A DNA stretch of 55,682 nt from Streptomyces sp. AA1529 (GCF_000280905.1 NZ_ALAP01000084.1:1-55682); one strand, 5' to 3'; positions 45,052 to 54,653 are shown, numbered from the stretch's first letter. Notes: generated by a model from the letters alone, not told the origin. Numbers and translations: made by a program.

Positions 45052-45088
45052 GCAGGGGGCGGAGCCCCTTCCGGAGCCCCGCCCCTGC
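45052..45088. terminator. Bidirectional terminator between RDD and DUF4191 genes
   Basis: GCAGGGGGCGG (45052-45062) pairs with CCGCCCCTGC (45079-45088), one bulged G, between two convergent genes. Stem of 10 bp; loop 16 nt, partly self-complementary. Confidence 0.6.
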
Positions 45089-45156
45089 CTCTGCCTCTTC
45101 GCTCGCCGCTTCCGGGCTCGCCGCTCGCCGCCCCCGTGCGAGGGCGCGGAGCGCCG

Positions 45157-45846
45157 CTAGCGGCCCTGCGGGCCCTTGGGGAGCTTCATGCCCTTGGGCA
45201 TCGGGCCCTTCGGGATGGGCATGTTGCTCATGAGGTCACCGAGCGCGCGGAGGCGGTCGTTGATCTGGGTGACCTCGGAGCCCTGGAGCGTGCGGGGCAG
45301 CTTCATGATCCTGACCCGGAGCTTCTTCAGCTCGACCTGCCCCTCGTCGTTGCCGACGACGAGCGTGTGGACCGGTACGTCGCCGACGACGCGGCTCATC
45401 TTCTTCTTCTCGGACGCCAGCAGGCCGCGCAGCCGGTTCGGGTTGCCCTCGCCGACCAGGACGATGCCCGCCTTGCCGACCGCCCGGTGCACCACGTCCT
45501 GACTGCGGTTCATCGACACGGCCGGGGTGACCTGCCAGCCGCGGCCGATGTTCTCCAGTACGGCGGCCGCCGCTCCCGGCTGGCCCTCCATCTGCCCGAA
45601 CGCGGCCCGCTCCGCGCGGCGCCCGAAGATGATCGCGCAGGCCAGCAGGCCCAGCAGCACGCCGACGATCCCCAGGTAGACCGGGTGACCGATCAGAAAG
45701 CCGACCGCGAGGAGTACACCGAAGGTGACAAGCCCCACGCCGGCCAGGATCCAACCGATCTTCCGGTCCACGCGCCGGGTCATCTTGTACGTCTGGGCGA
45801 TCTGCTTGAGCCGCCCAGGATTCTCGGTGTTGTCCTTCCTCGCCAT
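45157..45846 (-). CDS. DUF4191 membrane protein
   Basis: 229 residues. Starts MARKDNTENPGRLKQIAQTYKMTRRVDRKIGW. Two hydrophobic helices (about 31-53 and 55-74) are followed by a soluble domain with GWQVTPAVSMNRSQDVVHRAVGKAGIVLVGEG and HTLVVGNDEGQVELKKLRVRIMKLPRTL. The C-terminus is a Pro/Lys/Gly repeat (PIPKGPMPKGMKLPKGP). Conserved next to lipA/glnA in actinobacteria. Function unknown. Confidence 0.92.
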   Translation of the reverse strand: MARKDNTENPGRLKQIAQTYKMTRRVDRKIGWILAGVGLVTFGVLLAVGFLIGHPVYLGIVGVLLGLLACAIIFGRRAERAAFGQMEGQPGAAAAVLENIGRGWQVTPAVSMNRSQDVVHRAVGKAGIVLVGEGNPNRLRGLLASEKKKMSRVVGDVPVHTLVVGNDEGQVELKKLRVRIMKLPRTLQGSEVTQINDRLRALGDLMSNMPIPKGPMPKGMKLPKGPQGR

Positions 45847-46032
45847 GCGGGGAAGTTTACGTGGGAGCGCGGGCGGGGTGCTGCGCGGCCGGGGCTACCG
45901 GGCCCGGCGGCCGGGACCGGCCCGGTCGGAGCCCGGGCGGGAGACCCGGTTCGCGCCCGGACAGGCCCCGGACAGGCCGCCGACCGCCGGCGCGAAACCG
46001 CAGGCCGGGACCGGTGGTGGACCGGGCGGGGC

Positions 46033-46239
46033 TCAGCCCCGGGACGTCAGCAGTGCCCGGCGGTCCGAGGCCGCCTCCAGCACGGTCTCCGCCTCGTGCC
46101 GGGCCCGGGCCCGGCGGCGGTCCTCCAGGACCGCCGTCCATGCGTTGCGCCGGGCCACGCGCTGCCCGTTGCCGAAGAAAAGGTGTTCCAGACCTTCCAG
46201 TGCCCACAGGGTGGTCCGCACTGTCGTCCCCTCCGTCAC
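46033..46239 (-). CDS. Small conserved protein upstream of DUF4191 gene
   Basis: 68 residues: EGTTVRTTLWALEGLEHLFFGNGQRVARRNAWTAVLEDRRRARARHEAETVLEA, entirely helical and charged. It starts at GTG 46239. Its position between lipA and the DUF4191 gene is conserved in Streptomyces as far as I recall, which supports a real gene. No function known. Confidence 0.75.
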   Translation of the reverse strand: MTEGTTVRTTLWALEGLEHLFFGNGQRVARRNAWTAVLEDRRRARARHEAETVLEAASDRRALLTSRG

Positions 46240-46437
46240 ATCCGTCTGAACCGGGCGCCTCGCACGGCCATACGGGCCGTGTGTGCGCGGTACGTGGTTT
46301 CAGCGTTACGCATTGGTGTTACCAGGCGATGACCGGAGGGTCAAAGTCCACGAAAGCCTGTGCGGCGAAACTCACGTCGGTGAAGCCCGTGTTCCGCTTC
46401 GCCGTACGGGCCGAGCCGCCCGGATCCGGCCACCCCG

Positions 46438-46471
46438 GGTCGCTCATGGGCCGGCCCGCCCATGAGCGACC
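46438..46471 (-). terminator. Terminator after lipA
   Basis: Perfect 14-bp stem GGTCGCTCATGGGC/GCCCATGAGCGACC with a 6-nt loop, 22 nt downstream of the lipA stop on the minus strand. Confidence 0.85.
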
Positions 46472-46492
46472 GGAAGCGGCCCGGGAGGCCGC

Positions 46493-47440
46493 TCAGGCGG
46501 CCGACGTCGTTCCGGCGCGCCGGGCCTCGACCGCCTGCTGGTACAGACGTCCGGCGCGGTAGGAGGAGCGGACCAGCGGTCCGGACATGACGCCCGCGTA
46601 CCCGATGGCGTCGGCCTCGTCCTTCAGCTCGACGAACTCCTGCGGCTTGACCCAGCGCTCGACGGGGTGGTGGCGCGGGGAGGGGCGCAGGTACTGGGTG
46701 ATGGTGATCAGCTCGGTACCGGCCTCGTGCAGGTCCCGCAAGGCCTCGCTGATCTCCTCGCGGGTCTCGCCCAGGCCCAGGATCAGGTTGGACTTGACGA
46801 CCAGCCCGGCCTCGCGGGCGCGGGTGAGGACCTCCAGGGACCGCTCGTAGCGGAAGCCGGGGCGGATGCGCTTGAAGATGCGCGGCACCGTCTCGACGTT
46901 GTGCGCCAGCACCTCGGGGCGGGAGGAGAAGACCTCGGCGAGCTGGTCGGGTTCGGCGTTGAAGTCGGGGATCAGCAGCTCGACGCCGGTGTCGGGCATC
47001 ATGCCGTGGATCTGGCGCACGGTCTCGGCGTAGAGCCAGGCGCCGCCGTCGTCGAGGTCGTCGCGGGCCACGCCGGTGATCGTCGCGTAGCGGAGCTCCA
47101 TGGTGCGGACCGACTCGGCGACCCGGCGGGGCTCGTCCCGGTCCAGCTCGGCGGGCTTGCCGGTGTCGATCTGGCAGAAGTCGCAGCGGCGGGTGCACTG
47201 CTCGCCGCCGATCAGGAAGGTCGCCTCGCGGTCCTCCCAGCACTCGAAGATGTTGGGGCAGCCCGCCTCCTGGCAGACCGTGTGCAGCCCCTCGCTCTTG
47301 ACCAGGCTCTGGAGGGCGTTGTACTCGGGGCCCATTTTCGCCCGGGTCTTGATCCACTCGGGCTTGCGCTCGATGGGGGTCTGGCTGTTGCGGACCTCCA
47401 GGCGGAGCATCTTGCGACCGTCGGGTGCGACAGCGGACAC
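46493..47440 (-). CDS. lipA: Lipoyl synthase
   Basis: 315 residues from GTG 47440 (GGGAG upstream). It inserts two sulfurs into octanoyl groups on E2/H proteins using radical SAM chemistry. The auxiliary cluster motif C-x4-C-x5-C is CQEAGCPNIFEC, and the radical SAM motif is CTRRCDFC. Further conserved parts: LIGGEQCTRRCDFCQID, GLGE and the C-terminal RSSYRAG with the essential Ser. It lies 143 bp downstream of lipB, same strand. It supplies lipoate for enzymes such as the AceE complex. Confidence 0.97.
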   Translation of the reverse strand: MSAVAPDGRKMLRLEVRNSQTPIERKPEWIKTRAKMGPEYNALQSLVKSEGLHTVCQEAGCPNIFECWEDREATFLIGGEQCTRRCDFCQIDTGKPAELDRDEPRRVAESVRTMELRYATITGVARDDLDDGGAWLYAETVRQIHGMMPDTGVELLIPDFNAEPDQLAEVFSSRPEVLAHNVETVPRIFKRIRPGFRYERSLEVLTRAREAGLVVKSNLILGLGETREEISEALRDLHEAGTELITITQYLRPSPRHHPVERWVKPQEFVELKDEADAIGYAGVMSGPLVRSSYRAGRLYQQAVEARRAGTTSAA

Positions 47441-47583
47441 GTCCGACTCCCTACGTACTTTCGATTCAGCGGCGGCTCTCAGCCTACGCCTGCGGTTCAC
47501 TGCTTGCGCACGGGCCGGAGCCCGGGAAATCTCACCGGCCGCACGCGGTCCGGCCGGTGGACCCGGCCGGACCCCGAGCGGGC

Positions 47584-48426
47584 TCAGACCGCCCGGGGCA
47601 TCGGTGTGTCGGACTCCACCACCTCGCGCAGGTGCTTCTCCATGAGGGGAAGCACCTCGGCCACCGGGACATTCCTGCCCAGCTCCTGGGAGAGCGAGGA
47701 GACGCCCGCGTCCCGGATGCCGCAGGGGACAATCCGGTCGAAACCGGTCGTGTCCGGGTCGCAGTTCAGGGCGAAGCCGTGCATGGTCACACCCTTGGCG
47801 ACGCGGATGCCGATCTGTGCCAGCTTCCGGTCCTCGCCCCGCTGGCCCGCGTTGGAGGGCGCGTACTCGGGGCCCATCAGGCGCGGGTCGTAGTCCTCCG
47901 GAACCGGCGGCCGGCCGCCCTGGCCGAGCCGCGGATCGAAGTCCAGGGCCAGGCCGGAGCCGGCGGACGGCCCGGCGGCCCGGCCGAGGTCCTCGCCCAG
48001 GACCCACACGCCGCTGCGGCCCTCCACGCGCGTGGTCTCCAGGCCGAGCTCGGCGCAGGCGCGGATCATGGCCTCCTCGAGGCGGCGCACGTGCGCGACG
48101 ACATCCACGGGGCGCGGCAGCTTCAGGATCGGGTAGCCGACCAGCTGTCCGGGGCCGTGCCAGGTGATCTTGCCACCGCGGTCGACGTCCACGACCGGGG
48201 TGCCGTCGAGCGGGCGCTCGCTGTCCTCGGTACGCCGTCCGGCCGTGTAGACCGGGGGGTGCTCCAGCATCAGGCAGGTGTCGGGCACCTCGTCCGCGAA
48301 GCGCGCGGCGTGCACCCGCTTCTGCTCCTGCCAGGCGTCCAGGTAGTCGACGGCGTTCTCGCCGAATCCGAGGTGGACGAAGCGCAGTTCGCCGTCCGCC
48401 GGACCCGTCGGCCGGGAGTCTCCCAT
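47584..48426 (-). CDS. lipB: Octanoyl-[acyl-carrier-protein]:protein octanoyltransferase
   Basis: 280 residues from ATG 48426 with AGGAGAGAAGG. Transfers octanoate from ACP to lipoyl domains. Conserved segments: LEHPPVYTAGRRTE, GGKITWHGPGQLVGYPI, and catalytic Cys in RIVPCGIRD with Lys in RVAKGVTMHG. An insertion of about 50 residues (about 155-205, Pro/Gly/Asp-rich) interrupts the fold before RKLAQIGIRV. Such an insertion is absent from E. coli LipB and probably forms a surface loop. Confidence 0.96.
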   Translation of the reverse strand: MGDSRPTGPADGELRFVHLGFGENAVDYLDAWQEQKRVHAARFADEVPDTCLMLEHPPVYTAGRRTEDSERPLDGTPVVDVDRGGKITWHGPGQLVGYPILKLPRPVDVVAHVRRLEEAMIRACAELGLETTRVEGRSGVWVLGEDLGRAAGPSAGSGLALDFDPRLGQGGRPPVPEDYDPRLMGPEYAPSNAGQRGEDRKLAQIGIRVAKGVTMHGFALNCDPDTTGFDRIVPCGIRDAGVSSLSQELGRNVPVAEVLPLMEKHLREVVESDTPMPRAV

Positions 48427-48667
48427 GCCTTCTCTCCTTCGTAAGCCCGCTGCGCGCACCCGGGGTGGCGGGCTGCTCCACACGCGCGCCCCCCGCCACT
48501 CTACGGCCGCCGCGGGCCGTCCCCGCAGGTGGTCGCCTACTCACACGTACGGATGAATGCACGACGAAGGGGGCGAACGCCGTACGGGGGCCCGTTACAT
48601 TCGCGCCGTTCCAGCAGGGCGCCCCGGCGTCTGATCCAAGCCGTGAGGGCAGGAGACCGCATACCTG

Positions 48668-50380
48668 ATGACGATGGAACGACCTGGGGAAACCGTGGCC
48701 GACGCGGCACCGTCCTCCCAGCAGCGCATCCCCAACCGCCAGCTCGCCGCCCTGATCGCGGAAGCCGGCTTCTCCAACGCGGGCCTGGCCAGGCGGGTGG
48801 ACCAGCTCGGCCTCGAACACGGCCTCGACCTGCGCTACGACAAGACATCGGTGACCCGGTGGCTGCGCGGCCAGCAGCCCAGGGGCACCACGCCCGCACT
48901 GATCGCCGAGGTCTTCACCCGGCGCCTGGGGCGGCGGCTGACGGCGCAGGATCTCGGACTCGACGCGTGTGCGCCCGTGTATGCCGGGCTGGAGTTCGCG
49001 GCGTCCCCCGCCGAGGCGGTGGACATCGTCAGCGGGCTGTGGCGCAAGGACTCCGGCAGTCACGCGGAGCTGCGGAAGATCGCGTTCACCCCGGCTGGGC
49101 TCGTGGTGCCGAGCCGGGACTGGCTGATCGGCCGGGCCGACGAGCGGGTGGCCCGCGGGCCGGAGCCGGAGAGCCCGGGCGGCGGCCCCGGCGGGCCGCC
49201 GGGACCGGGTGGCGGCGGCCCGGCGGGCCCTGCCGCGGCCGGGGTCGGCGCGTCCGGGGTCGGCACCGCGCTGGGCGCGTCCCGCGGACAGGGCTCCGGG
49301 CACGGTGCGGGCTCCGGGCACGGGCTCGCCGCCGCGGCTGCCAGGCCGGGCGGCGCGGGTCCCGGTGGCGGGCTGCGGGTTCCGGCCCAGACCCGGGTCG
49401 GCGGCGGCATCGGCGTGGCGAGCAGAGCGCCGTCGCTGGCGGCGGCCCGGCTGGAGCGGGTGGAGCGCGGTCCGGGCCAGCGGGTCTCGGGAGGCGACGT
49501 GGCGGCGCTGCGCTCGGTGTGTGAACTCTTCCGGGCCCTGGACCACGCCTACGGCGGCGGGCACGCGCGGCAGGCGCTGGTGCGGTATCTGGAGCACGAG
49601 GCGGAGCCGATGCTGCGCGGCGTCTACGGCGAACAGCTGGGCAGACGGCTCTTCGCCGCCGCGGCCGACCTGACCCGGCTGGCGGGCTGGACGTCCTACG
49701 ACATCGCCGCGCACGGGCTGGCGCAGCGCTACTTCGTGCAGGCGCTGCGGCTGACGCAGGCCGCGGGCGACCGCGCGTTCGGCAGCTATGTGCTGGTGAC
49801 GATGAGCAGGCAGGCCGTCTATCTGGGGCACGGGCGCGAGGCGGTGCAGCTGGCCCGGGTGGCGCAGCAGGGTGTGGGTACCTCGGTGCCGCCGGTGGTC
49901 CAGGCGCTGCTGCACGCGGCCGAGGCGCGCGGGCACGGAGTGCTGGGCGAGGTGCGGGCCTGCACGGCGTCGCTGGCCCGCGCCGAGCGGGCGCTGGAGG
50001 CGGCCCGCCCGAGCGAGGACGTGCCCGGCTGGGCGCGGTTCTTCGACGAGGCGCAGCTCGCCGACGAGTTCGGGCACTGCCACCGCGATCTGCAGCAGTA
50101 CCGCGCCGCGGCGCAGCACGCGGAGCGGTCGCTGCAGTTGCGCGGCGCCGGGTTCGCCCGCAGCCGGCTGTTCTGCCGGGTGGTGCTGGCCTCGGCGCGG
50201 CTGGGCCTGGGCGAGATCGAGCAGGCGTGCGGGCTGGCCGCCGAGGCCGCGCACCAGGCCGCGGAGATGCGGTCGGTGCGGGCGCACGAGTACGTACGGG
50301 ACTTCGAGCGGCGGCTGGAGCCCTACCGGGACGCGGCGGCGGTGCGGCAGTACCGGGAGAAGGTCTCAGCGATGGTGTGA
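48668..50380 (+). CDS. NsdA-like regulator with helical repeat domain
   Basis: 570 residues. The N-terminal part (about 25-110) contains NRQLAALIAEAGFSNAGLARRVDQLGLEHGLDLRYDKTSVTRWLRGQQPRG, a variant helix-turn-helix. A long Gly/Pro/Ala linker (about 160-255) is followed by a TPR-like domain (about 275-560). This is the layout of NsdA/NsdB, negative regulators of antibiotic production and sporulation in S. coelicolor; I infer a similar developmental role. ATG 48668 or 48674. Its 3' end overlaps the MFS gene by 15 bp. Confidence 0.85.
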   Translation: MTMERPGETVADAAPSSQQRIPNRQLAALIAEAGFSNAGLARRVDQLGLEHGLDLRYDKTSVTRWLRGQQPRGTTPALIAEVFTRRLGRRLTAQDLGLDACAPVYAGLEFAASPAEAVDIVSGLWRKDSGSHAELRKIAFTPAGLVVPSRDWLIGRADERVARGPEPESPGGGPGGPPGPGGGGPAGPAAAGVGASGVGTALGASRGQGSGHGAGSGHGLAAAAARPGGAGPGGGLRVPAQTRVGGGIGVASRAPSLAAARLERVERGPGQRVSGGDVAALRSVCELFRALDHAYGGGHARQALVRYLEHEAEPMLRGVYGEQLGRRLFAAAADLTRLAGWTSYDIAAHGLAQRYFVQALRLTQAAGDRAFGSYVLVTMSRQAVYLGHGREAVQLARVAQQGVGTSVPPVVQALLHAAEARGHGVLGEVRACTASLARAERALEAARPSEDVPGWARFFDEAQLADEFGHCHRDLQQYRAAAQHAERSLQLRGAGFARSRLFCRVVLASARLGLGEIEQACGLAAEAAHQAAEMRSVRAHEYVRDFERRLEPYRDAAAVRQYREKVSAMV

Positions 50381-51787
50381 GGGCCGGAGCCGGAGCGCGG
50401 CCGCCACGGGGAGGACGGCGGCCGTCAGGGCGGCGAGGACGCCGAAGGTCGCGGGCAGGCTGAGGGAGAAGGTCTGGGCCACGGCGCCGGTCAGCAGTGC
50501 GCCGACGCCGTAGGCCGAGTCGAAGGTCATGTTCCAGGCGGCGCTGATCGCTGCGTGGCGCTCGGGTCCGGTCCGGTGGAACATCGCCACGAGCGTGTCG
50601 TTCTGCAGCGCGCCCATGCCCAGCCCGAAGACGAGGGCCGCCGCCACCGCCGCGACCGTGCCTGCCGCGGCGCCGCCGCCCTCCGGCGCCGCGGGGCCGC
50701 CTCCGACGACGGCGAACGCCGCTGTCGCCAGCGCGCACAGGGCCGCGCAGGGTGCCATGAAGCGCCCGGTGCCGCCGCGCCGGTCGCTCCACTCCCCCGC
50801 GGCCCAGCGGCCGATGGTCAGCGCGGCGGAGAGCGTGAGCAGCGCGGCCGGTGCCGCCTGGGGCGCGAGCGCGAGCGGGAGGAAGGACATCAGGCTGCCC
50901 AGCGCGCACACGGGCGCCAGCAGCAGCAGAACGGGCGCCGCCAGCAGGCGTACGGGAAGCCCGCGCATCGGGCCCGGTCCGCTCCGGGAGCCCGGCGCCG
51001 TCTCGGTAGGGGCCGTCGAGATGCGGGCACTCCGGGCTTCCGGTACGGAGGTGCCCGCTTCCGAAGCGCCCGGTCCGGCGGTGCGTGCCCGGCGGCGGCC
51101 GCGGGAGGGGCCGTGGCCGGCGAGGACCGCGGCGCCGAGCGGGGCGCCGAGCATCCCCAGTGCGGCGGAGACCGCGAAGACCGGGACGAAGCCGAACTCC
51201 GCCACCGCCCACACCGCCGCGGGAACCAGCGCCGCGGCCGGGAGCCCCACGGCGACGCCGTACCAGCCCAGCGCCCTGCCGCGCTGGCCCGGGCCGGCCA
51301 GCCGGGCGGCGAGTGCGCTGCCCGCGACGGTGACCAGGCCGAAACCGGTCCCGCGGAGGGCCGAGACCGCCACCGTCCACGGGAGTGCCGCGGTGAGCGC
51401 GTACCCCAGGCAGGGCAGGCCGATCAGCAGCGCGCCCCCGCCCAGCACCCAGAACGCCGGTATCCGGCGCAGGATGCGGCCGGTGGTGAGCTGCGTCGCC
51501 ACCGTCGTCGCCATGTGCACGGCAGTCGTCGCACCCGCTCCGCCGTGTCCGCTTCCGCCGTGCTCGGCCCACAGCGGGACGATCGAGAGCATCGGGGTGG
51601 CGCTGCCGAAGACGGCGAAGGTGGCGGCGAGCAGGAGGAGGAAGTCGCGGCTCGCCAGCCCGGGCGCGGCGGACGTCCCGGACGCGGGACCGGACGGGCC
51701 TCCGGCTGCGACTGCGGCGGCAGCGGAGGGGCGGTCGGGGGAACTCGACCGCGTCCGGTGGGGGCGGCGGGAGGGGAGAGTGCTCAT
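50366..51787 (-). CDS. MFS transporter
   Basis: 473 residues, twelve hydrophobic helices. Contains DFLLLLAATFAVFGSATPMLSIVPLW (TM1), the loop 2-3 and TM4-5 regions of the drug/sugar MFS class, and a central loop of about 60 residues (Arg/Pro/Glu-rich, with GHGPSRGRRRARTAG). Probably an exporter. Divergent from the LysR gene with a shared palindromic operator at 51844-51862, so probably that regulator's target. Confidence 0.9.
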   Translation of the reverse strand: MSTLPSRRPHRTRSSSPDRPSAAAAVAAGGPSGPASGTSAAPGLASRDFLLLLAATFAVFGSATPMLSIVPLWAEHGGSGHGGAGATTAVHMATTVATQLTTGRILRRIPAFWVLGGGALLIGLPCLGYALTAALPWTVAVSALRGTGFGLVTVAGSALAARLAGPGQRGRALGWYGVAVGLPAAALVPAAVWAVAEFGFVPVFAVSAALGMLGAPLGAAVLAGHGPSRGRRRARTAGPGASEAGTSVPEARSARISTAPTETAPGSRSGPGPMRGLPVRLLAAPVLLLLAPVCALGSLMSFLPLALAPQAAPAALLTLSAALTIGRWAAGEWSDRRGGTGRFMAPCAALCALATAAFAVVGGGPAAPEGGGAAAGTVAAVAAALVFGLGMGALQNDTLVAMFHRTGPERHAAISAAWNMTFDSAYGVGALLTGAVAQTFSLSLPATFGVLAALTAAVLPVAAALRLRPSHHR

Positions 51788-51843
51788 ACACGAGTTGTAG
51801 AACGCCGGTACTCATCGAGTCCAACGAACGTTCCCGATCAGGC

Positions 51844-51862
51844 GCATCGGCATTGCCGATGC
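51844..51862. promoter_or_regulatory. Perfect palindrome in the MFS/LysR divergent promoter
   Basis: GCATCGGC-ATT-GCCGATGC, 8-bp perfect arms around 3 bp, in the 96-bp gap between MFS (start 51787) and LysR (start 51884). This is the classic location and T-n11-A-type symmetry of a LysR-family regulator site. Confidence 0.75.
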
Positions 51863-51883
51863 ATGGAGTTAGCCTCGACGGCC

Positions 51884-52792
51884 ATGGAGCTGAAGCATCT
51901 GGAGACCTTCCTGGTCGTGGCCCGCCACCTCCACTTCACCCGCGCGGCCAGGGAATTGGGGTATGTGCAGTCCAGCGTGACGGCGCATGTCAAGGCGCTG
52001 GAGGCGGAGTTGGGGGTGGCGCTGTTCGAGCGCCCGGGGCGGCGGGTGGCGCTGACCGAATCGGGCCGGGAGCTGTGCGGGCATGCGCGGGTGCTGCTCG
52101 GCCGGGCCGAGCAGGCCCGGGACGCTGTGCGCGGCGCGGGCGAGGACCCGGACCAGATGCGGGGCACGCTGCGGATGGCGGCGCCGGAGAGCCTGTGCGC
52201 GCACCATCTGCCGCCGGTGCTGCGCGCCATGCGCACCCGCTTCCCCCGGCTGCACCTGGCCTTCCGGCCCGCGGGACGCGGTCCCCTGCTGGACGCGCTG
52301 GCCGAGGGGACGATCGACGCGGGGTTCCTCCAGGAGGAGGCGGTCACCGCGCCCGGGGTGGCGGCCGAGCGGATGCGGCGCGAGCCCCTCCGGCTGGTGG
52401 CCCGGCCGGAGCATCCGCTGGCCGGGAAGCGGCGGGTCGCGACGGAGGAGCTGGCCGGGGAGACGGTACTGCTGCTGGAGCCGGGATGCGTGCAACGGGT
52501 GGTGATGGAGCGCGAACTGAGCCGGGCGGGGCTGTGCCCGCCCACGGTCGAGTTCTTCAGCCTGGAGGCGCTGCGGCGCTGTGCGGCGGCGGGCCTGGGA
52601 GTGGGGGCCGCGCCGGCCTCCTCGGTCGACGGGGAGATCGCCCGCGGCGAACTGGCCGCCCTGGCCTGGGAGCACCGGCCGGTGCTGGACGTCTTCTTCG
52701 TCCGGCACGCCGCCCGCTCGGTGCCGCCGGCCGTCCGGGAGCTGGCGGCGCTGGCCCGCGAACTGTGGTCCGGCCCGGAGCCGGCGGCCTGA
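51884..52792 (+). CDS. LysR-family transcriptional regulator
   Basis: 302 residues. Residues 1-60 are the winged HTH (MELKHLETFLVVARHLHFTRAARELGYVQSSVTAHVKALEAELG), then a linker helix and an effector-binding domain (about 90-295) with GTIDAGFLQEEA and ARPEHPLAGKRRV. The start is ATG 51884; no strong ribosome site is present. Presumably controls the divergent MFS exporter and itself. Confidence 0.93.
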   Translation: MELKHLETFLVVARHLHFTRAARELGYVQSSVTAHVKALEAELGVALFERPGRRVALTESGRELCGHARVLLGRAEQARDAVRGAGEDPDQMRGTLRMAAPESLCAHHLPPVLRAMRTRFPRLHLAFRPAGRGPLLDALAEGTIDAGFLQEEAVTAPGVAAERMRREPLRLVARPEHPLAGKRRVATEELAGETVLLLEPGCVQRVVMERELSRAGLCPPTVEFFSLEALRRCAAAGLGVGAAPASSVDGEIARGELAALAWEHRPVLDVFFVRHAARSVPPAVRELAALARELWSGPEPAA

Positions 52793-52928
52793 ACACCGGG
52801 CCCGCGTCCGGGCCCGCGTCCGGGCACGGAGCCGACCGGGAGTCGCCGGGCCGGGCGGGCCCGGGTGGCGGCACGGCGGGCGACCACCGGGCGCACGCCC
52901 AGGGCCCGGGGCGGGAGCAGCGCCGGGC

Positions 52929-54287
52929 TCAGGCCCGGGGCACCGGGCGGCAGGGGATCTCGAGAGTGACCATGGTGGGGCCGCCGGGCGGACTGCTGAC
53001 GGCCACGATGCCGTCGAAGGGGCCCAGCCGGCGCTCGATTCCGGCGATCCCCGACCCCTTCGAGGCGTCGGCGCCGCCCTGTCCGTCGTCGGTGACGGAC
53101 ATCCGCAGCATGCCGCCCGCTTCGTAGGAGTAGTGGATGTCCAGCCAGATGCGGTCGGCCCGCGCATGCTTGACCGCGTTGGTGAGAACCTCGCTGACCG
53201 CGAAGTACGCCGCCGACTCGACCGGTTCGGCGAACCGGCCGGGCAGCTCGATGTCGGTCTCGACCGGTACCTGCGTCCGCAGCGCGAGGGCTTCGGCCGC
53301 GTCACCCAGCCCGCGCTCGGCGAGCACCGGCGGGTGGATGCCGCGCACCAGGTCGCGAAGTTCGGTCAGCGCCTCCGCCGAGGAGGCCCGGGCCTGGCCG
53401 AGGAGCTGCTTGGCCTTTCCGGGGTCCTGCTCGACCAGCGCCTCGATGGTGCCCAGGCTCATGCCCATGGCGACCAGCCGGGCCTGTGCGCCGTCGTGCA
53501 GGTCCCGCTCGATGCGGCGCAGTTCGGCCGCCGAGGTGTCCACCGCGTCGTGCCGCGTCTCGTACAGCTGCTCGACGCGCCGGGAGAGGCGGGCGCCCCG
53601 GGTGGGGGCCAGCAGTTCCCCCGCCAGCCGGAAGTGCGCGGTGATCAGGTGCGGGTTGACGTAGCGGGCCAGCACCAGCACGGCGCTGCCGAGGAACGCG
53701 CACAGCGCCGCGTCGCCGAAGGTGTCCAGGTGGATGAAGCCGTACCAGTAGTCGCCCGCGACGGCCCGCCACACGCCCGCGAACATCACCCAGCCCTCCA
53801 GGCCGTAGCCGATCAGCGCGGTCGGCAGCAGGGCGAGGACGAAGCCGGCGACGGCGTCGGTGAGCAGCCAGCACAGGTCCCGCCAGGTGGCGGGGTCCTT
53901 GAGCATCAGCACGCAGCGCTCGACGTGCCCGGTGAGGCCGTGCGGGCCGGGCGGCAGCGGCCGGTAGGGGCCGACGATGTCCAGGCCCGCCCATTCCCGG
54001 GCGAGCGCCCGGCGCTGGTCGGCGTGCACCCGCACGACGTGCAGGAGCCACGGGGTGCTGGCCGCTCCGATGCCGAGCAGCGTCAGCGCCAGCGACACGA
54101 GCGTCATCACGAACAGGGCCAGTGAGACGCCGAGGGAGAGCGCCATCAGGACGAGGCCGCGCCCGGCCGCCAGTAGCGCCGCGCCCGTCGGGCCGGCCGC
54201 CCGCCTTCCCGGGGGCGCGGCTTCCGACCGGCCCTCGTCCGGACGCCCCGCCGCCTCCCGGGCTTCGACCGCTCCGCTCACGTCCAC
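52929..54287 (-). CDS. Sensor histidine kinase (NarL-type, HisKA_3)
   Basis: 452 residues from GTG 54287 (GGAG upstream; GTG 54281 possible). An N-terminal hydrophilic stretch is followed by about four membrane helices (about residues 45-95 and 145-215). The phosphoacceptor region is RIERDLHDGAQARLVAMGMSLG (about 275-296). The HATPase domain has N-box SEVLTNAVKHA, G1-like DDGQGGAD and GSGIAGIERRL. A response-regulator gene is not adjacent, at least on this side. Divergent from the MMPL gene, with 366 bp between. Confidence 0.92.
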   Translation of the reverse strand: MDVSGAVEAREAAGRPDEGRSEAAPPGRRAAGPTGAALLAAGRGLVLMALSLGVSLALFVMTLVSLALTLLGIGAASTPWLLHVVRVHADQRRALAREWAGLDIVGPYRPLPPGPHGLTGHVERCVLMLKDPATWRDLCWLLTDAVAGFVLALLPTALIGYGLEGWVMFAGVWRAVAGDYWYGFIHLDTFGDAALCAFLGSAVLVLARYVNPHLITAHFRLAGELLAPTRGARLSRRVEQLYETRHDAVDTSAAELRRIERDLHDGAQARLVAMGMSLGTIEALVEQDPGKAKQLLGQARASSAEALTELRDLVRGIHPPVLAERGLGDAAEALALRTQVPVETDIELPGRFAEPVESAAYFAVSEVLTNAVKHARADRIWLDIHYSYEAGGMLRMSVTDDGQGGADASKGSGIAGIERRLGPFDGIVAVSSPPGGPTMVTLEIPCRPVPRA

Positions 54288-54497
54288 CGTTCGACTCCGG
54301 TCACCGCTGGTCCCCGCCTTCCTCGCACGTCCCTCAAGCCTCGTACGTCTCGTCCGCCGGGTACGCGCCGCCCGCGGAGCGGGCCCGGTGCCGGCGTCCG
54401 GGCACGGCTCCAGTCTGCGTCGCCGCGGGCCCGCCGGCACGGGTCCGGGCCGCCTTCCCGGGGGTGCACCTAGCACCACCACCGGGGTCTCCTTCCG

Positions 54498-54543
54498 GCT
54501 CCGCGGTACGGGGGCTCGGCGCTCCGCGGTACGGGGGCTCGGC
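54498..54543. repeat. 23-bp tandem direct repeat upstream of the MMPL gene
   Basis: Unit beginning GCTCCGCGGTACGGGGGCTC, 23 bp, two perfect head-to-tail copies (54498-54520, 54521-54543). It lies in the 366-bp divergent gap 54288-54653, where a response regulator of the adjacent kinase might bind. No gene in the gap. Confidence 0.7.
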
Positions 54544-54653
54544 GGCTGTGGGCGGCGACCCGGTGTTCCTAGCGTCGTTCCTGCCCGGCGCGGACAGGTT
54601 CGGCGGCCGCTTCGGGGCCCATCGGCGCGGTATCGAGGAGACGGGGAGCACCC

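Noticed and set aside
46493..50287. 1264-codon minus-strand open frame across lipA, lipB and the NsdA-like gene
   Set aside because: Only its end encodes lipA; the rest is the GC3-biased shadow of lipB and of the opposite-strand regulator.
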